Below the pieces are notes generated by a model. That model worked only from the letters and a program-made list of their open reading frames with translations, had not been told where the DNA came from and searched no databases. Positions 14,941 to 23,066 of a DNA stretch of 30,226 nucleotides are shown here, piece by piece. The position numbers and the translations under genes were made by a program. Origin of the DNA: an uncultured Candidatus Melainabacteria bacterium (GTDB lineage: Bacteria > Cyanobacteriota > Vampirovibrionia > Gastranaerophilales > Gastranaerophilaceae). Positions within the stretch are counted from its first letter, which is position 1. Each line of letters opens with the position of its first letter. Location of the stretch: the NCBI GenBank assembly GCA_934754735.1, contig CAKVJE010000014.1, positions 1-30,226 of the forward strand, in the 5' to 3' direction.

Positions 14941-16770
14941 TTAATCTCCTTTACGCCTACTTCTTGTGTTGTATTTCGCCTGTTGAGATCTTGCAGTATC
15001 AGTAATTACAACCTCTTTTTTATTAGGCTTAAATACACTTTCTGTTAAAGTATCTACATAATAATCTGTTAAATGCGCATAATCAAAAATAATTAAACCA
15101 TTTAAACAATATTTTCTTGCCGCATGAATTTGTTTTATTAAATCTGCAGATGAACCGTTCATAAATGTTACAAACAAGCCTGCATATAATTTTGTGCTTG
15201 CGGATTTGTTTCTTAAAATTTCTTCCATAAGATTAATTGCAGTCATATCATTACATGTCAAGAATAGTGGTGTAAATCCGTCCACAAAATTATTCATTGA
15301 CCATGTTTTCCAGTCTTGCATTTTTGTATTAAGTGCAAGATTTCGGTTTGGGAAAATTACAGTCGTAATTTGAATTTTGTTAAATCTACAAAGCACACTT
15401 ACTCTTCTTACGAAACTTGTAACCTTGTTGCAACGATATGCTCGCCATTGAAACCATAATGGATCAGTATATTTCAATTCAATCGGATCAACTCCGTACA
15501 TTTTGAAAAACTCATCACGAGCATACTTTGTATAACCCCAGTTTGACATATCATAATTTGAATAAATCGTATCCAATGATTGCGGATATCTGATGTAATC
15601 CAAATTTATGCCGTCCGGCTTGTATCTTGTAATAATTTCACAAAGTAATTCATATAAGAAATTTTGAACTTCAGGATTTGCAGGATCAATAAAATATCCG
15701 TTGTGCTCTGATACTGAATAAGCTATTGTATCTGAATCAGCATTTTTCTTTTGATAATTTGCCCATTCCGGTTTTTTAGCCAAAATATAACCCGCATTTG
15801 TTTCCGGCGGTTTATTACCTACATAAAAAGTCTCAAACCAAATATGAACTTTAATTCCACGTTTATGCGCTTCATTTATCCAAATTCTAAGCGGATCAAA
15901 ACCGACATAATCTTCATTTTGCCTGATAAAACCATATTTTGACATTGTTTGAGAAGGAAAAATAGTTTTACCGTGATAATAAGTTTCTAGGAAAATATTA
16001 TCAATTCCTGCATCATATATTTTATCTATGGTTTTAATAATTTCATCTTCGCTAAAATAAGTTGGTCTTATCCACACCCCTTTTAATTCGCCTGAATCGT
16101 AAGGAATTACTGTAGACATCGCTAAATTCGCATATTCAATGGCTTTAGAAGCGTATTTTTGTGAATTTTCTCCATTCTTAACCGCTTTATCTATCAAATC
16201 ATTTGCTTTATCAATATTTTGTGATGTGCGTTTTTGATTATAATTAGCACAATTTTGAGTATAATAAAGCATCATATTCTGAACTTCTTTAATACGTTCT
16301 CTTGCAGAATACAAAAACGTATCAGAAGTTATATAGGAAGTGATAATCTTTTTCTCCGGATTAATGTAGATTTTCGCACCAACCATCACGTTTTCATTAA
16401 TCCATTTTTTTGCTTGACCATGCCCGCTTATTACAACACCGTTAGCAGGTATTAGAGAATCTGCACCACTTAAAGCCGTAACCGTATCTCCGGTTACAAT
16501 AGCTTCTGTGCCGAATTCATTTGTGTTTGTTCTAAAACCGAAAGACGGAGTATAAACAACCAATTGGTTAGTACCTCTTAACCCAGGGTAGCTTGCACCA
16601 CGAGCATTTGTACTTGCTTGCGGATCTATTACATCAATTTTATACATAGATTGGTTAAAAATAATTTCATTGTTTTGTGGAACATATTCAGAATATGGCC
16701 CTTGAGCGTTTACCGCTTGGCAAACTATAAGAAATAATGTAATTACTATTGACCAAACCCTGCTCTTCAT
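14941..16770 (-). CDS. Secreted family-10-like glycosylhydrolase (DUF187/GHL10) with phosphodiester-glycosidase-like N-domain
   Basis: I start this at the ATG at 16770, which gives a clean signal peptide: MKSR, a hydrophobic core, and cleavage after VNA. The frame is open upstream to 16851, but that extension runs into a terminator arm. The mature protein has three parts. The first is an N-domain with VYTPSFGFRTNTNEFGTEA and an IPANGVVISGHG turn, like regions seen with phosphodiester glycosidases. A helical linker follows. The third part is a GHL10 barrel (GELKGVWIRPTYFS, HIWFETFYVGN, and the family-typical DGINLDYIRYP). It probably cleaves cell-wall or extracellular glycan outside the membrane; the substrate is unknown. 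The basic tail (NTRSRRKGD) carries the ribosome site of the next gene. Confidence 0.87.
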   Translation of the reverse strand: MKSRVWSIVITLFLIVCQAVNAQGPYSEYVPQNNEIIFNQSMYKIDVIDPQASTNARGASYPGLRGTNQLVVYTPSFGFRTNTNEFGTEAIVTGDTVTALSGADSLIPANGVVISGHGQAKKWINENVMVGAKIYINPEKKIITSYITSDTFLYSARERIKEVQNMMLYYTQNCANYNQKRTSQNIDKANDLIDKAVKNGENSQKYASKAIEYANLAMSTVIPYDSGELKGVWIRPTYFSEDEIIKTIDKIYDAGIDNIFLETYYHGKTIFPSQTMSKYGFIRQNEDYVGFDPLRIWINEAHKRGIKVHIWFETFYVGNKPPETNAGYILAKKPEWANYQKKNADSDTIAYSVSEHNGYFIDPANPEVQNFLYELLCEIITRYKPDGINLDYIRYPQSLDTIYSNYDMSNWGYTKYARDEFFKMYGVDPIELKYTDPLWFQWRAYRCNKVTSFVRRVSVLCRFNKIQITTVIFPNRNLALNTKMQDWKTWSMNNFVDGFTPLFLTCNDMTAINLMEEILRNKSASTKLYAGLFVTFMNGSSADLIKQIHAARKYCLNGLIIFDYAHLTDYYVDTLTESVFKPNKKEVVITDTARSQQAKYNTRSRRKGD

Positions 16771-16850
16771 TACCCAAATGTCCTTCATGAAAATATTATA
16801 GCCCCAGAAAGGAATAAATACAATAATTAAACAAAAAAATATTATTAACA

Positions 16851-16894
16851 AAACACAAAAGGTGGTCGATTAAAATCGACCACCTTTTGTGTTT
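16851..16894 (-). terminator. Long perfect hairpin terminator of apt
   Basis: A 20-bp perfect stem with a four-base loop (TAAA on the plus strand). On the minus strand, with CACC at the base of the second arm, it runs into TTTTGTGTTTTGTT. It begins 18 nt past the apt stop and separates the apt operon from the glycosylhydrolase operon. Confidence 0.88.
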
Positions 16895-16911
16895 CCCTTT
16901 TTTAAAAAAAT

Positions 16912-17454
16912 TTAGTCTAAATCATAATTCAACATTGAAACAACTTTAACACCTGTTGCCTCAATTTTTTCTCTGCCTTTTAGTGGATCAAGTTCAATAA
17001 TAAATGCTGATGCTACAACTTCTGCACCGATTCTTTTTACCAAATTGCAAGCAGCTAAAGCAGTTCCGCCGGTTGCTAACAAATCATCAATAACAAGTAC
17101 TCTATCACCTTTTTTAAGAGCATCCGCGTGAATTTCTATAGTATCAGTACCATATTCTAAAGAATATTCTTCTTTTATTGTTTCTGCAGGAAGTTTATTT
17201 GGTTTTCTAATTGGCACAAAACCAGCACCTAGTTTATAAGCTACAGCTGCTCCAAAAATAAATCCGCGAGATTCAATACCTGTTACATAATCAATTTTTT
17301 CATCCTTAAATTGTTCATACAAAAAATCTGTCATGTACTGCATAGATTTTGCATCTTTTGTCGCAGTTGTAATATCTAAAAACAAAATTCCTTTTTTAGG
17401 AAAATCAGGAACTTCTCTTACATGTTCTCTAACATATTGAAACTTATCTGTCAT
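16912..17454 (-). CDS. apt: Adenine phosphoribosyltransferase
   Basis: A 180-residue cytosolic purine-salvage enzyme that joins adenine to PRPP to make AMP. Visible features are FPKKGILFLDITT near 18-30, the adenine-side ESRGF at 61-65, PIRKPNKLP at 81-89 and the PRPP-binding loop VLVIDDLLATGGT at 119-131. Length is normal for the family. The GAGGT ribosome site lies in the final codons of the upstream synthase gene, 4 nt away, so the two are co-transcribed; a strong terminator follows. Confidence 0.97.
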   Translation of the reverse strand: MTDKFQYVREHVREVPDFPKKGILFLDITTATKDAKSMQYMTDFLYEQFKDEKIDYVTGIESRGFIFGAAVAYKLGAGFVPIRKPNKLPAETIKEEYSLEYGTDTIEIHADALKKGDRVLVIDDLLATGGTALAACNLVKRIGAEVVASAFIIELDPLKGREKIEATGVKVVSMLNYDLD

Positions 17455-17458
17455 CTAT

Positions 17459-18805
17459 TTATACCTCTTGCATTTCTAATTCTTGTCTGTTTTGTTCTTC
17501 AACCACAAGACCATGTGCTGTCTTGCCCCAGTTCATATCTTTCTTACAGAATAATATTTTACCACAAATGAATAATTCCATTGGAAACCAAATTATTAAG
17601 AAATAAACAGTTGTTTCCAAAGCTTGTCTAAATGAACTCATTCTAGGAACAAAATCGTATTTTCTCAAACTGTACCTGATAGCACTAAAGAAACCTAATC
17701 CTACAACCGCCGAAACGATTAATGATGACCACAAAACGTTATGTAAGCTGTATGGGTCGATTTTATCCGTCAATAATTTAATTATTCTAAACACAACTTC
17801 CATCATAAACCAAAGCGGCATTATGAATTGTGTAATATAAACTGCCATATCTAATCTAGCACGCAATGACATCTTTTTAGACTTCATTGCAGCACCAAAA
17901 TATTCTAAATACCTTCTGATAGTACCTTCCAGCCAACGACGTCTCTGTCTGAATAGAGGAAATACATATACAATTCCTTCTTCATATACACAAGCATCGG
18001 GACAAAAACGCACATCCCATCCTTTAATATGTAATCTTGTAGACATATCTAAATCGTCTGTAATTGTATAATTATTCCAACCGTTAATATCTTCCAAAGC
18101 TTGACGCTTGATTAATTCTCCGTTACCACGCAGTTCAACTGCGCCCTTAATCGCATCTCTGCTAACTTGAAGATAAGTATCAAAAGTATACTCATTATTT
18201 TGGCATCTGGTCAAGAAATTCACATCTTTATTTCTGATAATTTTTCTTGCCTGAACAGCACCTACATCAGCAGGTTCAAGATGTGGAATAAGTTTATTCA
18301 AGAAATCAGGTTCAACAGTAGCGTCAGCATCAAACACTAAAATTGCTTCGCCCTGCGCAATTTTTAATGCATCATTAAGCACTGCAGATTTTCCGGGAAA
18401 AGCATCTTTTTCCCTAATCAAAGCTCTAACTTGCTCATGTTTAGCTTCCAAATCCTTAATTACTGAAGCTGTATTATCGGAACTTCTATCATCTATAACA
18501 ATAATTTCAAAATTCGGATAATCCATGCTTAAAATATTTTCCACAGTGTTAGAAATTACAGACTCTTCATTATGCGCAGGAACCATAACCGTAACAAACG
18601 GTTTATAATTTTCATTTACTACTATCGGATGCTTTTTCAATTTACGCTTTTGATATTTTGTAGCTGCAATTGAATACAGCCCATATACAACCATACACGC
18701 ACATAAAATAACAAATCCAACTACTGTATTAACATAGTTTTGAAACACGTATAAAAACACGCCTAAGCACGATAATATTATAAATAAAAGAATTCTTTCC
18801 CTCAT
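17459..18805 (-). CDS. Processive membrane GT2 (poly-GlcNAc/hyaluronan/cellulose synthase-like)
   Basis: A 448-residue membrane glycosyltransferase. Two N-terminal helices (about 5-25 and 28-48) precede a GT-A domain with all processive-synthase motifs: VPAHNEE at 75-81, IDDRSSD, the metal-binding DAD at 159-161, TDDLD at 249-253 holding the catalytic Asp, and QRRRW at 287-291. About three helices follow (roughly 315-430). It should polymerise a beta-linked sugar, most like poly-N-acetylglucosamine synthases, and thread it across the membrane; the sugar cannot be read from sequence. No PilZ domain or export partner is adjacent. It shares a transcript with apt. The GGGAG site is only 3 nt from the ATG. 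Confidence 0.92.
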   Translation of the reverse strand: MRERILLFIILSCLGVFLYVFQNYVNTVVGFVILCACMVVYGLYSIAATKYQKRKLKKHPIVVNENYKPFVTVMVPAHNEESVISNTVENILSMDYPNFEIIVIDDRSSDNTASVIKDLEAKHEQVRALIREKDAFPGKSAVLNDALKIAQGEAILVFDADATVEPDFLNKLIPHLEPADVGAVQARKIIRNKDVNFLTRCQNNEYTFDTYLQVSRDAIKGAVELRGNGELIKRQALEDINGWNNYTITDDLDMSTRLHIKGWDVRFCPDACVYEEGIVYVFPLFRQRRRWLEGTIRRYLEYFGAAMKSKKMSLRARLDMAVYITQFIMPLWFMMEVVFRIIKLLTDKIDPYSLHNVLWSSLIVSAVVGLGFFSAIRYSLRKYDFVPRMSSFRQALETTVYFLIIWFPMELFICGKILFCKKDMNWGKTAHGLVVEEQNRQELEMQEV

Positions 18806-18847
18806 AATCTCCCAACACTCTTAATTCATGAATTCGTTTATATGTCG

Positions 18848-18853
18848 ATTATA
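18848..18853 (-). promoter_or_regulatory. Perfect -10 box upstream of the GT2 synthase gene
   Basis: TATAAT reading on the minus strand, 42 nt before the synthase ATG. The -35 region is weak (GTTTAT at 17-nt spacing), so only the -10 is firm. Confidence 0.45.
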
Positions 18854-18920
18854 TCAAAAACATTGAGCTAATAAACTTAAAATAGGTGAAGTTTACAAAT
18901 CTTAATAGTACAGAAATTTT

Positions 18921-20903
18921 TTATTCTACTTTTAGGACTTCATAAATATCCATTTTGTGTGCTTTTCCGCGGATTTCTACGTCAGAAATTTTAATTACTT
19001 CTATATAATTTTTGGTTTCTTCATAAGTAGTTGCACCAATAAGCATATTAGTTTTATAGATTTTATTATAACTTTCCAAACGGCTCGCAAGGTTTACGGT
19101 ATCACCAATTACCGTATATTCCATACGGTTAACGGAACCGATATTGCCAACAAAAACTTCGCCAGTATTTATCCCAATACCGATTTCAATTTTAGGTTTG
19201 CCTTCTTTTGCCCATTTACTTTGAAGTTCCTTAACTTTTAATAACATTTCGTAACCGCATTTTACAGCATTTAGAGCATGGTTTTTATCTTGAATAGGTT
19301 CACCAAATATTGCCATAACAGCATCACCAATAAATTTGTTTATAATTCCGTTATGCTTCGCAACTATTGGCTCCATTTCAGTAAAATATTCATTCAAAAT
19401 TTCCGAAACCTGTTCTGCGGACATAGTTTCAGAGAGAGAAGTAAATCCCCTTATATCGGAAAAAAGAACTGTTACGGTTGCTTTTTTACCGCCTAAACCG
19501 AGGTTGTCAATATTCATTACAATTCGTCTCATAACGTCTTGTGACATGTATTTACCCATTGCGGATTTAACTTTTTCTTTATTTTGATTTTCAATAATAA
19601 ATTTATGAATATAGGCAATAATCATCATAATTACAAACATTACAACAGGTGTAATTGTGTTTATAACAATACCAAAATAAAAACAAATGGCACTAAACGT
19701 TAAATATCCAAAAATTAAAGTAAAAGTCAGAGAAATTGATTTAAATAAATCGTAAACTCGAATAACTCCGTATACTATAAGCATTCCAAGTATTATGATA
19801 AGTAAATTTACAAAATGTGGTGTAATTTTTAGAAAATCATTGTGTAAAATGTTATCAATTGCACTCGCCTGAATATCAACTCCGGGGTGATTTGTCGCCA
19901 TTGAAGTGTTCTTATTGTCATTTAAACCTGTTCCCGCCGGTACATTTGCACCTATTACTACAATTTTATTTTTAAAAACTTCTGGAGCGATAATTGGCTT
20001 CTTACCTTTTTGAATATTATCAAAAGAATCCATTATATCAATCGCAGAAATCTTTTGATGTGAATATCCATCAAAATAAAATTTATAAAAACGAATTGGA
20101 ACTACTGATTGAAAAAATGTGGTTTTTTGTTGTATTTTGTACTGTAATTCAGGGAATTCGATATACTTATCATAAATATTTACTTTTGGATTATTATTTG
20201 CAAGCAAATATGTTTTCATTGCAATTGATGGAAGTAAATATCCTTTATAGCCTATTACGTATTCATGATTTCTATAAACTTCATCTATATTAAGTATGCT
20301 AGAAATTCCATTTATGAATCCAGGCAACATAGACACAGAACCGGCATTTGCTACAACATCAAAATATGGTTTTGGATATGGCATAAGGCTTTGGTATAAA
20401 TATTGTGGAGTTTTTATATTATTTTCAGTATTTATTGCATATTTATTAATAAAAAGCTTATCGTAAGCATTGCCTTTTTTTTCATCTCGCCAAGCATCTA
20501 TTTGTGGTATAAAACCTTCTACAAGATTATTAAATTTACTTAATGAGTTGAAAAATTTTGCATCTGCATCTGGAGATTCTTTATCCAGATTAATAATATT
20601 AGCGTCGTGTACAACTACTTTTGTATCTGTATAATTTAAAAAATAATCGAAAATCTTACAATATAAATCACGTCTCCAAGGCCATCTATAACGTTCGGCA
20701 CTTTTTGCATCAACAACAATCAAAATTATATCATCACTACCATAAGTTTGCTTATGAGTATCAAAAGGCAAACGTTCGGTTAAAACGTGTTTTATCATGA
20801 AATCATAGGCTTTCGGCTCTACAAATGTATATGTTATAAAATATACAAAAATCAAAAAAAGTAAAATAATAATACTTGAAATCGCAACTTTAATTTTATT
20901 CAT
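18921..20903 (-). CDS. CHASE2-domain class III adenylate cyclase
   Basis: A 660-residue receptor cyclase. One N-terminal helix (about 7-27), an extracytoplasmic CHASE2 sensor (about 30-345, with DIILIVVDAKSAERYRWPWR near its start and KNKIVVIGANVPAGTG near its end) and three membrane helices precede a cytoplasmic cyclase domain from about 475. Catalytic residues are complete: metal-binding D483 and D527, adenine-recognising K523 and D601, and transition-state N604 and R608. It should make cAMP in response to an external signal. The architecture is common in cyanobacteria and relatives. The ATG has no ribosome site and sits where transcription should start, implying a leaderless mRNA. Confidence 0.95.
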   Translation of the reverse strand: MNKIKVAISSIIILLFLIFVYFITYTFVEPKAYDFMIKHVLTERLPFDTHKQTYGSDDIILIVVDAKSAERYRWPWRRDLYCKIFDYFLNYTDTKVVVHDANIINLDKESPDADAKFFNSLSKFNNLVEGFIPQIDAWRDEKKGNAYDKLFINKYAINTENNIKTPQYLYQSLMPYPKPYFDVVANAGSVSMLPGFINGISSILNIDEVYRNHEYVIGYKGYLLPSIAMKTYLLANNNPKVNIYDKYIEFPELQYKIQQKTTFFQSVVPIRFYKFYFDGYSHQKISAIDIMDSFDNIQKGKKPIIAPEVFKNKIVVIGANVPAGTGLNDNKNTSMATNHPGVDIQASAIDNILHNDFLKITPHFVNLLIIILGMLIVYGVIRVYDLFKSISLTFTLIFGYLTFSAICFYFGIVINTITPVVMFVIMMIIAYIHKFIIENQNKEKVKSAMGKYMSQDVMRRIVMNIDNLGLGGKKATVTVLFSDIRGFTSLSETMSAEQVSEILNEYFTEMEPIVAKHNGIINKFIGDAVMAIFGEPIQDKNHALNAVKCGYEMLLKVKELQSKWAKEGKPKIEIGIGINTGEVFVGNIGSVNRMEYTVIGDTVNLASRLESYNKIYKTNMLIGATTYEETKNYIEVIKISDVEIRGKAHKMDIYEVLKVE

Positions 20904-20909
20904 AGTCTA

Positions 20910-20938
20910 ATGATAGAAGATTTTTGAACAAAGTGCAA
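20910..20938 (-). promoter_or_regulatory. Promoter giving a predicted leaderless cyclase transcript
   Basis: On the minus strand, TTGCAC (20938-20933), a 17-nt spacer, and TATCAT (20915-20910). Only 6 nt separate the -10 box from the ATG at 20903, so transcription would begin at or next to the A of the ATG. No Shine-Dalgarno sequence is present. Confidence 0.6.
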
Positions 20939-21027
20939 CATTATTTCTTGTTTTAACAATTGTATCTCAAGAACATTTTTTGCAATGAAAAATTGTAAGT
21001 GGAAAAATGGAAAATTATTTTAATTTA

Positions 21028-21074
21028 ATGAACGCTACTCGTACCGCGAGTGTTTTTTAGCGAGCGTGAGAGTG
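21028..21074 (+). repeat. Left terminal inverted repeat
   Basis: Begins ATGAACGCTACTCG and includes the core GTTTTTTAGCGAGCGTGA. It matches the right copy at 41 of 47 positions. Confidence 0.8.
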
Positions 21075-21410
21075 CGGGTTCACCCGCTACATCCATTTGG
21101 TTTAACAACCGTAAGGTTGTAGAAAACGGTGTGTCTTTTCTTCTTTTTTGCTTACTTTTTTCTTCTTTTATCGCAATAAAGAAGAAAAAAGTAAGAAGTA
21201 TTTTGTGATAAAAAAGTCTTTTTGAAATGTACTTTTCTTTCTCTTTTATTGCGAATAAAAAGATTTTTCACTTCACTTCCAAGTTGGTAAGTATACCTAC
21301 AAGCCGAAAGTATTTACCCCAGAAAAGTACCAAAAGAAAGAGAAAACATGCTACCGCTTCCTACGCTCTTACGAGCGTGAATAAAATGGATAATTATCAG
21401 GCAGAGCCTG

Positions 21411-21457
21411 CTCTTTCACGCTCGCTAAAAAACGCTCGCGGCGCGAGTGGCGTTCAT
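21411..21457 (-). repeat. Right terminal inverted repeat
   Basis: Reads ATGAACGCCACTCG on the minus strand. Five of the six differences from the left copy are transitions, as expected of ageing copies or of G-U-compatible pairing in RNA. Confidence 0.8.
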
Positions 21458-21492
21458 GAAATAATAAAAAGAAAACTTCATTTAAATTATTA

Positions 21493-21501
21493 TGCTATAA
21501 T
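21493..21501 (+). promoter_or_regulatory. Extended -10 promoter of the aldolase-kinase-csaB operon
   Basis: TGC followed directly by a perfect TATAAT (21496-21501), 21 nt before the aldolase ATG. No good -35 box is seen. It starts 36 nt after the end of the 430-bp element. Confidence 0.6.
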
Positions 21502-21522
21502 ATAGCCAAAGAGGATATATAA

Positions 21523-22152
21523 ATGAGTGAAAATTACATACAAATGATTGGTCAGGATAAGATTTATCCGATTATCAGATGCAAAGAAGCTAGTCAAACA
21601 ATAGAAATAGCAAAAGCTTTAGTAGAAGGTGGAATAAGAGTTTTAGAAATCAATGTTGAAAACCCTTCAATTTATGAAGCTGTGCAAGAAGTTTCGAAAT
21701 TTGCAAATGTTTGTGCAGGAGGCATAATTACTTCAATGCAAGCAGATGCAGCGCTTGAATGCGGTGCGAAATTGTTTTCTTCACCAATTTTTCAAATGAA
21801 TATGGTTAAAATTTCTAAAAACAAACAAGTGCCATTTATTGCCGGTGCTTCTACAGCCAATGAGGCATACAATGCTTGGAAATCAAGAATTCCTTTGATT
21901 AAATTATTTCCAACAGACGCGATGGGCGGTGTTCAATATATAGAAGATATTTTAAGACAAATGCCATTCTTGAATTTGATGCCAATGGGAAATATCAAAT
22001 TGGGTGATGCAGTAACTTATATTAAAGCCGGCGCAACAGCTGTTGGTATCGGTCGAGATTTCTACAACGGATTTACTCCGAAAGAAATCACAAATCGCAC
22101 AAAAGAAATTTTACTTGAAATAAAGGATTATACTAAATGGAGCCAAAAGTAG
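21523..22152 (+). CDS. KDPG/KDPGal-type aldolase (Eda or DgoA-like)
   Basis: A 209-residue class I aldolase that splits 2-keto-3-deoxy-6-phospho-sugar acids to pyruvate and glyceraldehyde 3-phosphate. The Schiff-base lysine is K127 in LIKLFPTD and the general base is E42 in LEINVENPS. R19 in IIRC and the phosphate-binding AVGIGRD near 190 are present. Two points differ from textbook Eda: the Arg four residues after the catalytic Glu is E46 here, and the usual GAGTV reads CAGGI. The NP after the Glu recalls DgoA, which acts on the galactonate isomer, so the substrate is open. GAGG precedes the ATG. The gene overlaps the kinase gene by 16 nt. Confidence 0.85.
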   Translation: MSENYIQMIGQDKIYPIIRCKEASQTIEIAKALVEGGIRVLEINVENPSIYEAVQEVSKFANVCAGGIITSMQADAALECGAKLFSSPIFQMNMVKISKNKQVPFIAGASTANEAYNAWKSRIPLIKLFPTDAMGGVQYIEDILRQMPFLNLMPMGNIKLGDAVTYIKAGATAVGIGRDFYNGFTPKEITNRTKEILLEIKDYTKWSQK

Positions 22153-23066
22153 ATATCGCAATCATAGGCGAATGCTTAATTGAGCTTTCCTCAAACGGAA
22201 CGCTTGCTGATACTTCAACACTTAACAAGTATTTTGGTGGTGATACCGTAACAACTGCGGTTGCAATCGCAAGATTGGGCGGTAAAGTTACTTACGTAAC
22301 TAAAGTCGGCAATGATGGTTTTAGCGAATTTATTCTTTCAAGCCTAAAAAAAGAAAATATCGACACTTCTTTAATCAAGGCAAACGAAGAGCAGAACGGC
22401 ATGTATATTGTTTCTCGTACACCTGAGAAAAAAGAACTTTTGTATTACAAGAGAAAAACTGCTGCAACAAAATTATCAATTGATGACTTGAATGAAGATT
22501 GTATAAAGCAATTAAAACTAGTGTATTCAACAGGTGTTGTTCAATCGCTTTCTGCAAGTTCTAGAGAACTTGTACATAGCGCTTTTAAACTAGCTAAAGA
22601 AAACGACGTAATGACCGCGTATGATCCAAATTATACATCTTGTTTCATGAATTCTACCGATACAAAAGAGTATTTTGAAGAAATTGTGGATTACACTGAT
22701 ATCATATTTTTGAGTCTTAAAAATGACGCAGAAAGACTTTATGAAGTTGAATCAATTGACAAAGTTATGAACTATTTTTGGGATAAAGGAGTTAAAATAG
22801 TTGTTGTAAAATCTCATATCGATAACGGCTATTATACAGGCTACAAGGGTGATATTAGTTTTACGGAATTTTATAACACATCTAAGGCAATTGATACGAC
22901 AGCGTCAGGCGATGTATTTAACGGTGGATTTTTATACGCAATTACAAACGGTTATGCGCCTTCTGAAGCTACAAAATTTGCATCTGTTGTTTCAGGTTTG
23001 CAAACACAAAATTTTGGTGCGATTCAATCAATTCCTTACTTAAAAAATGTTTTGGAGAATGTTTAA
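22137..23066 (+). CDS. kdgK: PfkB-family sugar kinase, probable 2-keto-3-deoxygluconate kinase
   Basis: A 309-residue ribokinase-fold enzyme. The N-terminus (IIGECLIEL) and the FGGDTVTTAVAIARLGGK sugar-binding segment at 33-50 fit KDG kinases. The C-terminal DTTASGDVFNGGF at 253-265 is the PfkB signature, with D259 as catalytic base and ASGD in place of the usual GAGD. Together with the aldolase it makes a two-step route from KDG (or its isomer) through the 6-phosphate to pyruvate and triose phosphate, typical of uronate use. The symbol rests mainly on this pairing. It overlaps the aldolase gene by 16 nt and csaB by 1 nt. Confidence 0.82.
   Translation: MEPKVDIAIIGECLIELSSNGTLADTSTLNKYFGGDTVTTAVAIARLGGKVTYVTKVGNDGFSEFILSSLKKENIDTSLIKANEEQNGMYIVSRTPEKKELLYYKRKTAATKLSIDDLNEDCIKQLKLVYSTGVVQSLSASSRELVHSAFKLAKENDVMTAYDPNYTSCFMNSTDTKEYFEEIVDYTDIIFLSLKNDAERLYEVESIDKVMNYFWDKGVKIVVVKSHIDNGYYTGYKGDISFTEFYNTSKAIDTTASGDVFNGGFLYAITNGYAPSEATKFASVVSGLQTQNFGAIQSIPYLKNVLENV

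Larger units (their letters stand above)
21028..21457. mobile_element. 430-bp MITE-like non-coding element with 47-bp terminal inverted repeats
   Basis: This fills most of the only long gene-free stretch (20904-21522). Its ends are 47-bp inverted repeats with six differences. Inside are nested hairpins: a 5-bp stem at 21074-21087, a 6-bp stem at 21105-21120, an 18-bp perfect stem at 21151-21195, a 7-bp stem at 21244-21260, a 10-bp pair at 21229-21238 with 21321-21330, a 6-bp stem at 21363-21378 and a 4-bp stem at 21399-21409. The ends are GC-rich against AT-rich surroundings. An open frame at 21227-21505 runs out of the element and looks spurious. No transposase is seen and no clear target duplication is visible. 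It could be a MITE, a repeat-derived structured RNA, or both. Confidence 0.65.

Noticed and set aside
16771..16851. 27-codon N-terminal extension of the secreted glycosylhydrolase
   Set aside because: It would start inside the terminator hairpin and bury the clean signal peptide that begins at 16770.
21227..21505. A 92-aa open frame across the 430-bp element
   Set aside because: It consists of translated repeat arms and runs past the element end; no ribosome site and no protein-like composition.
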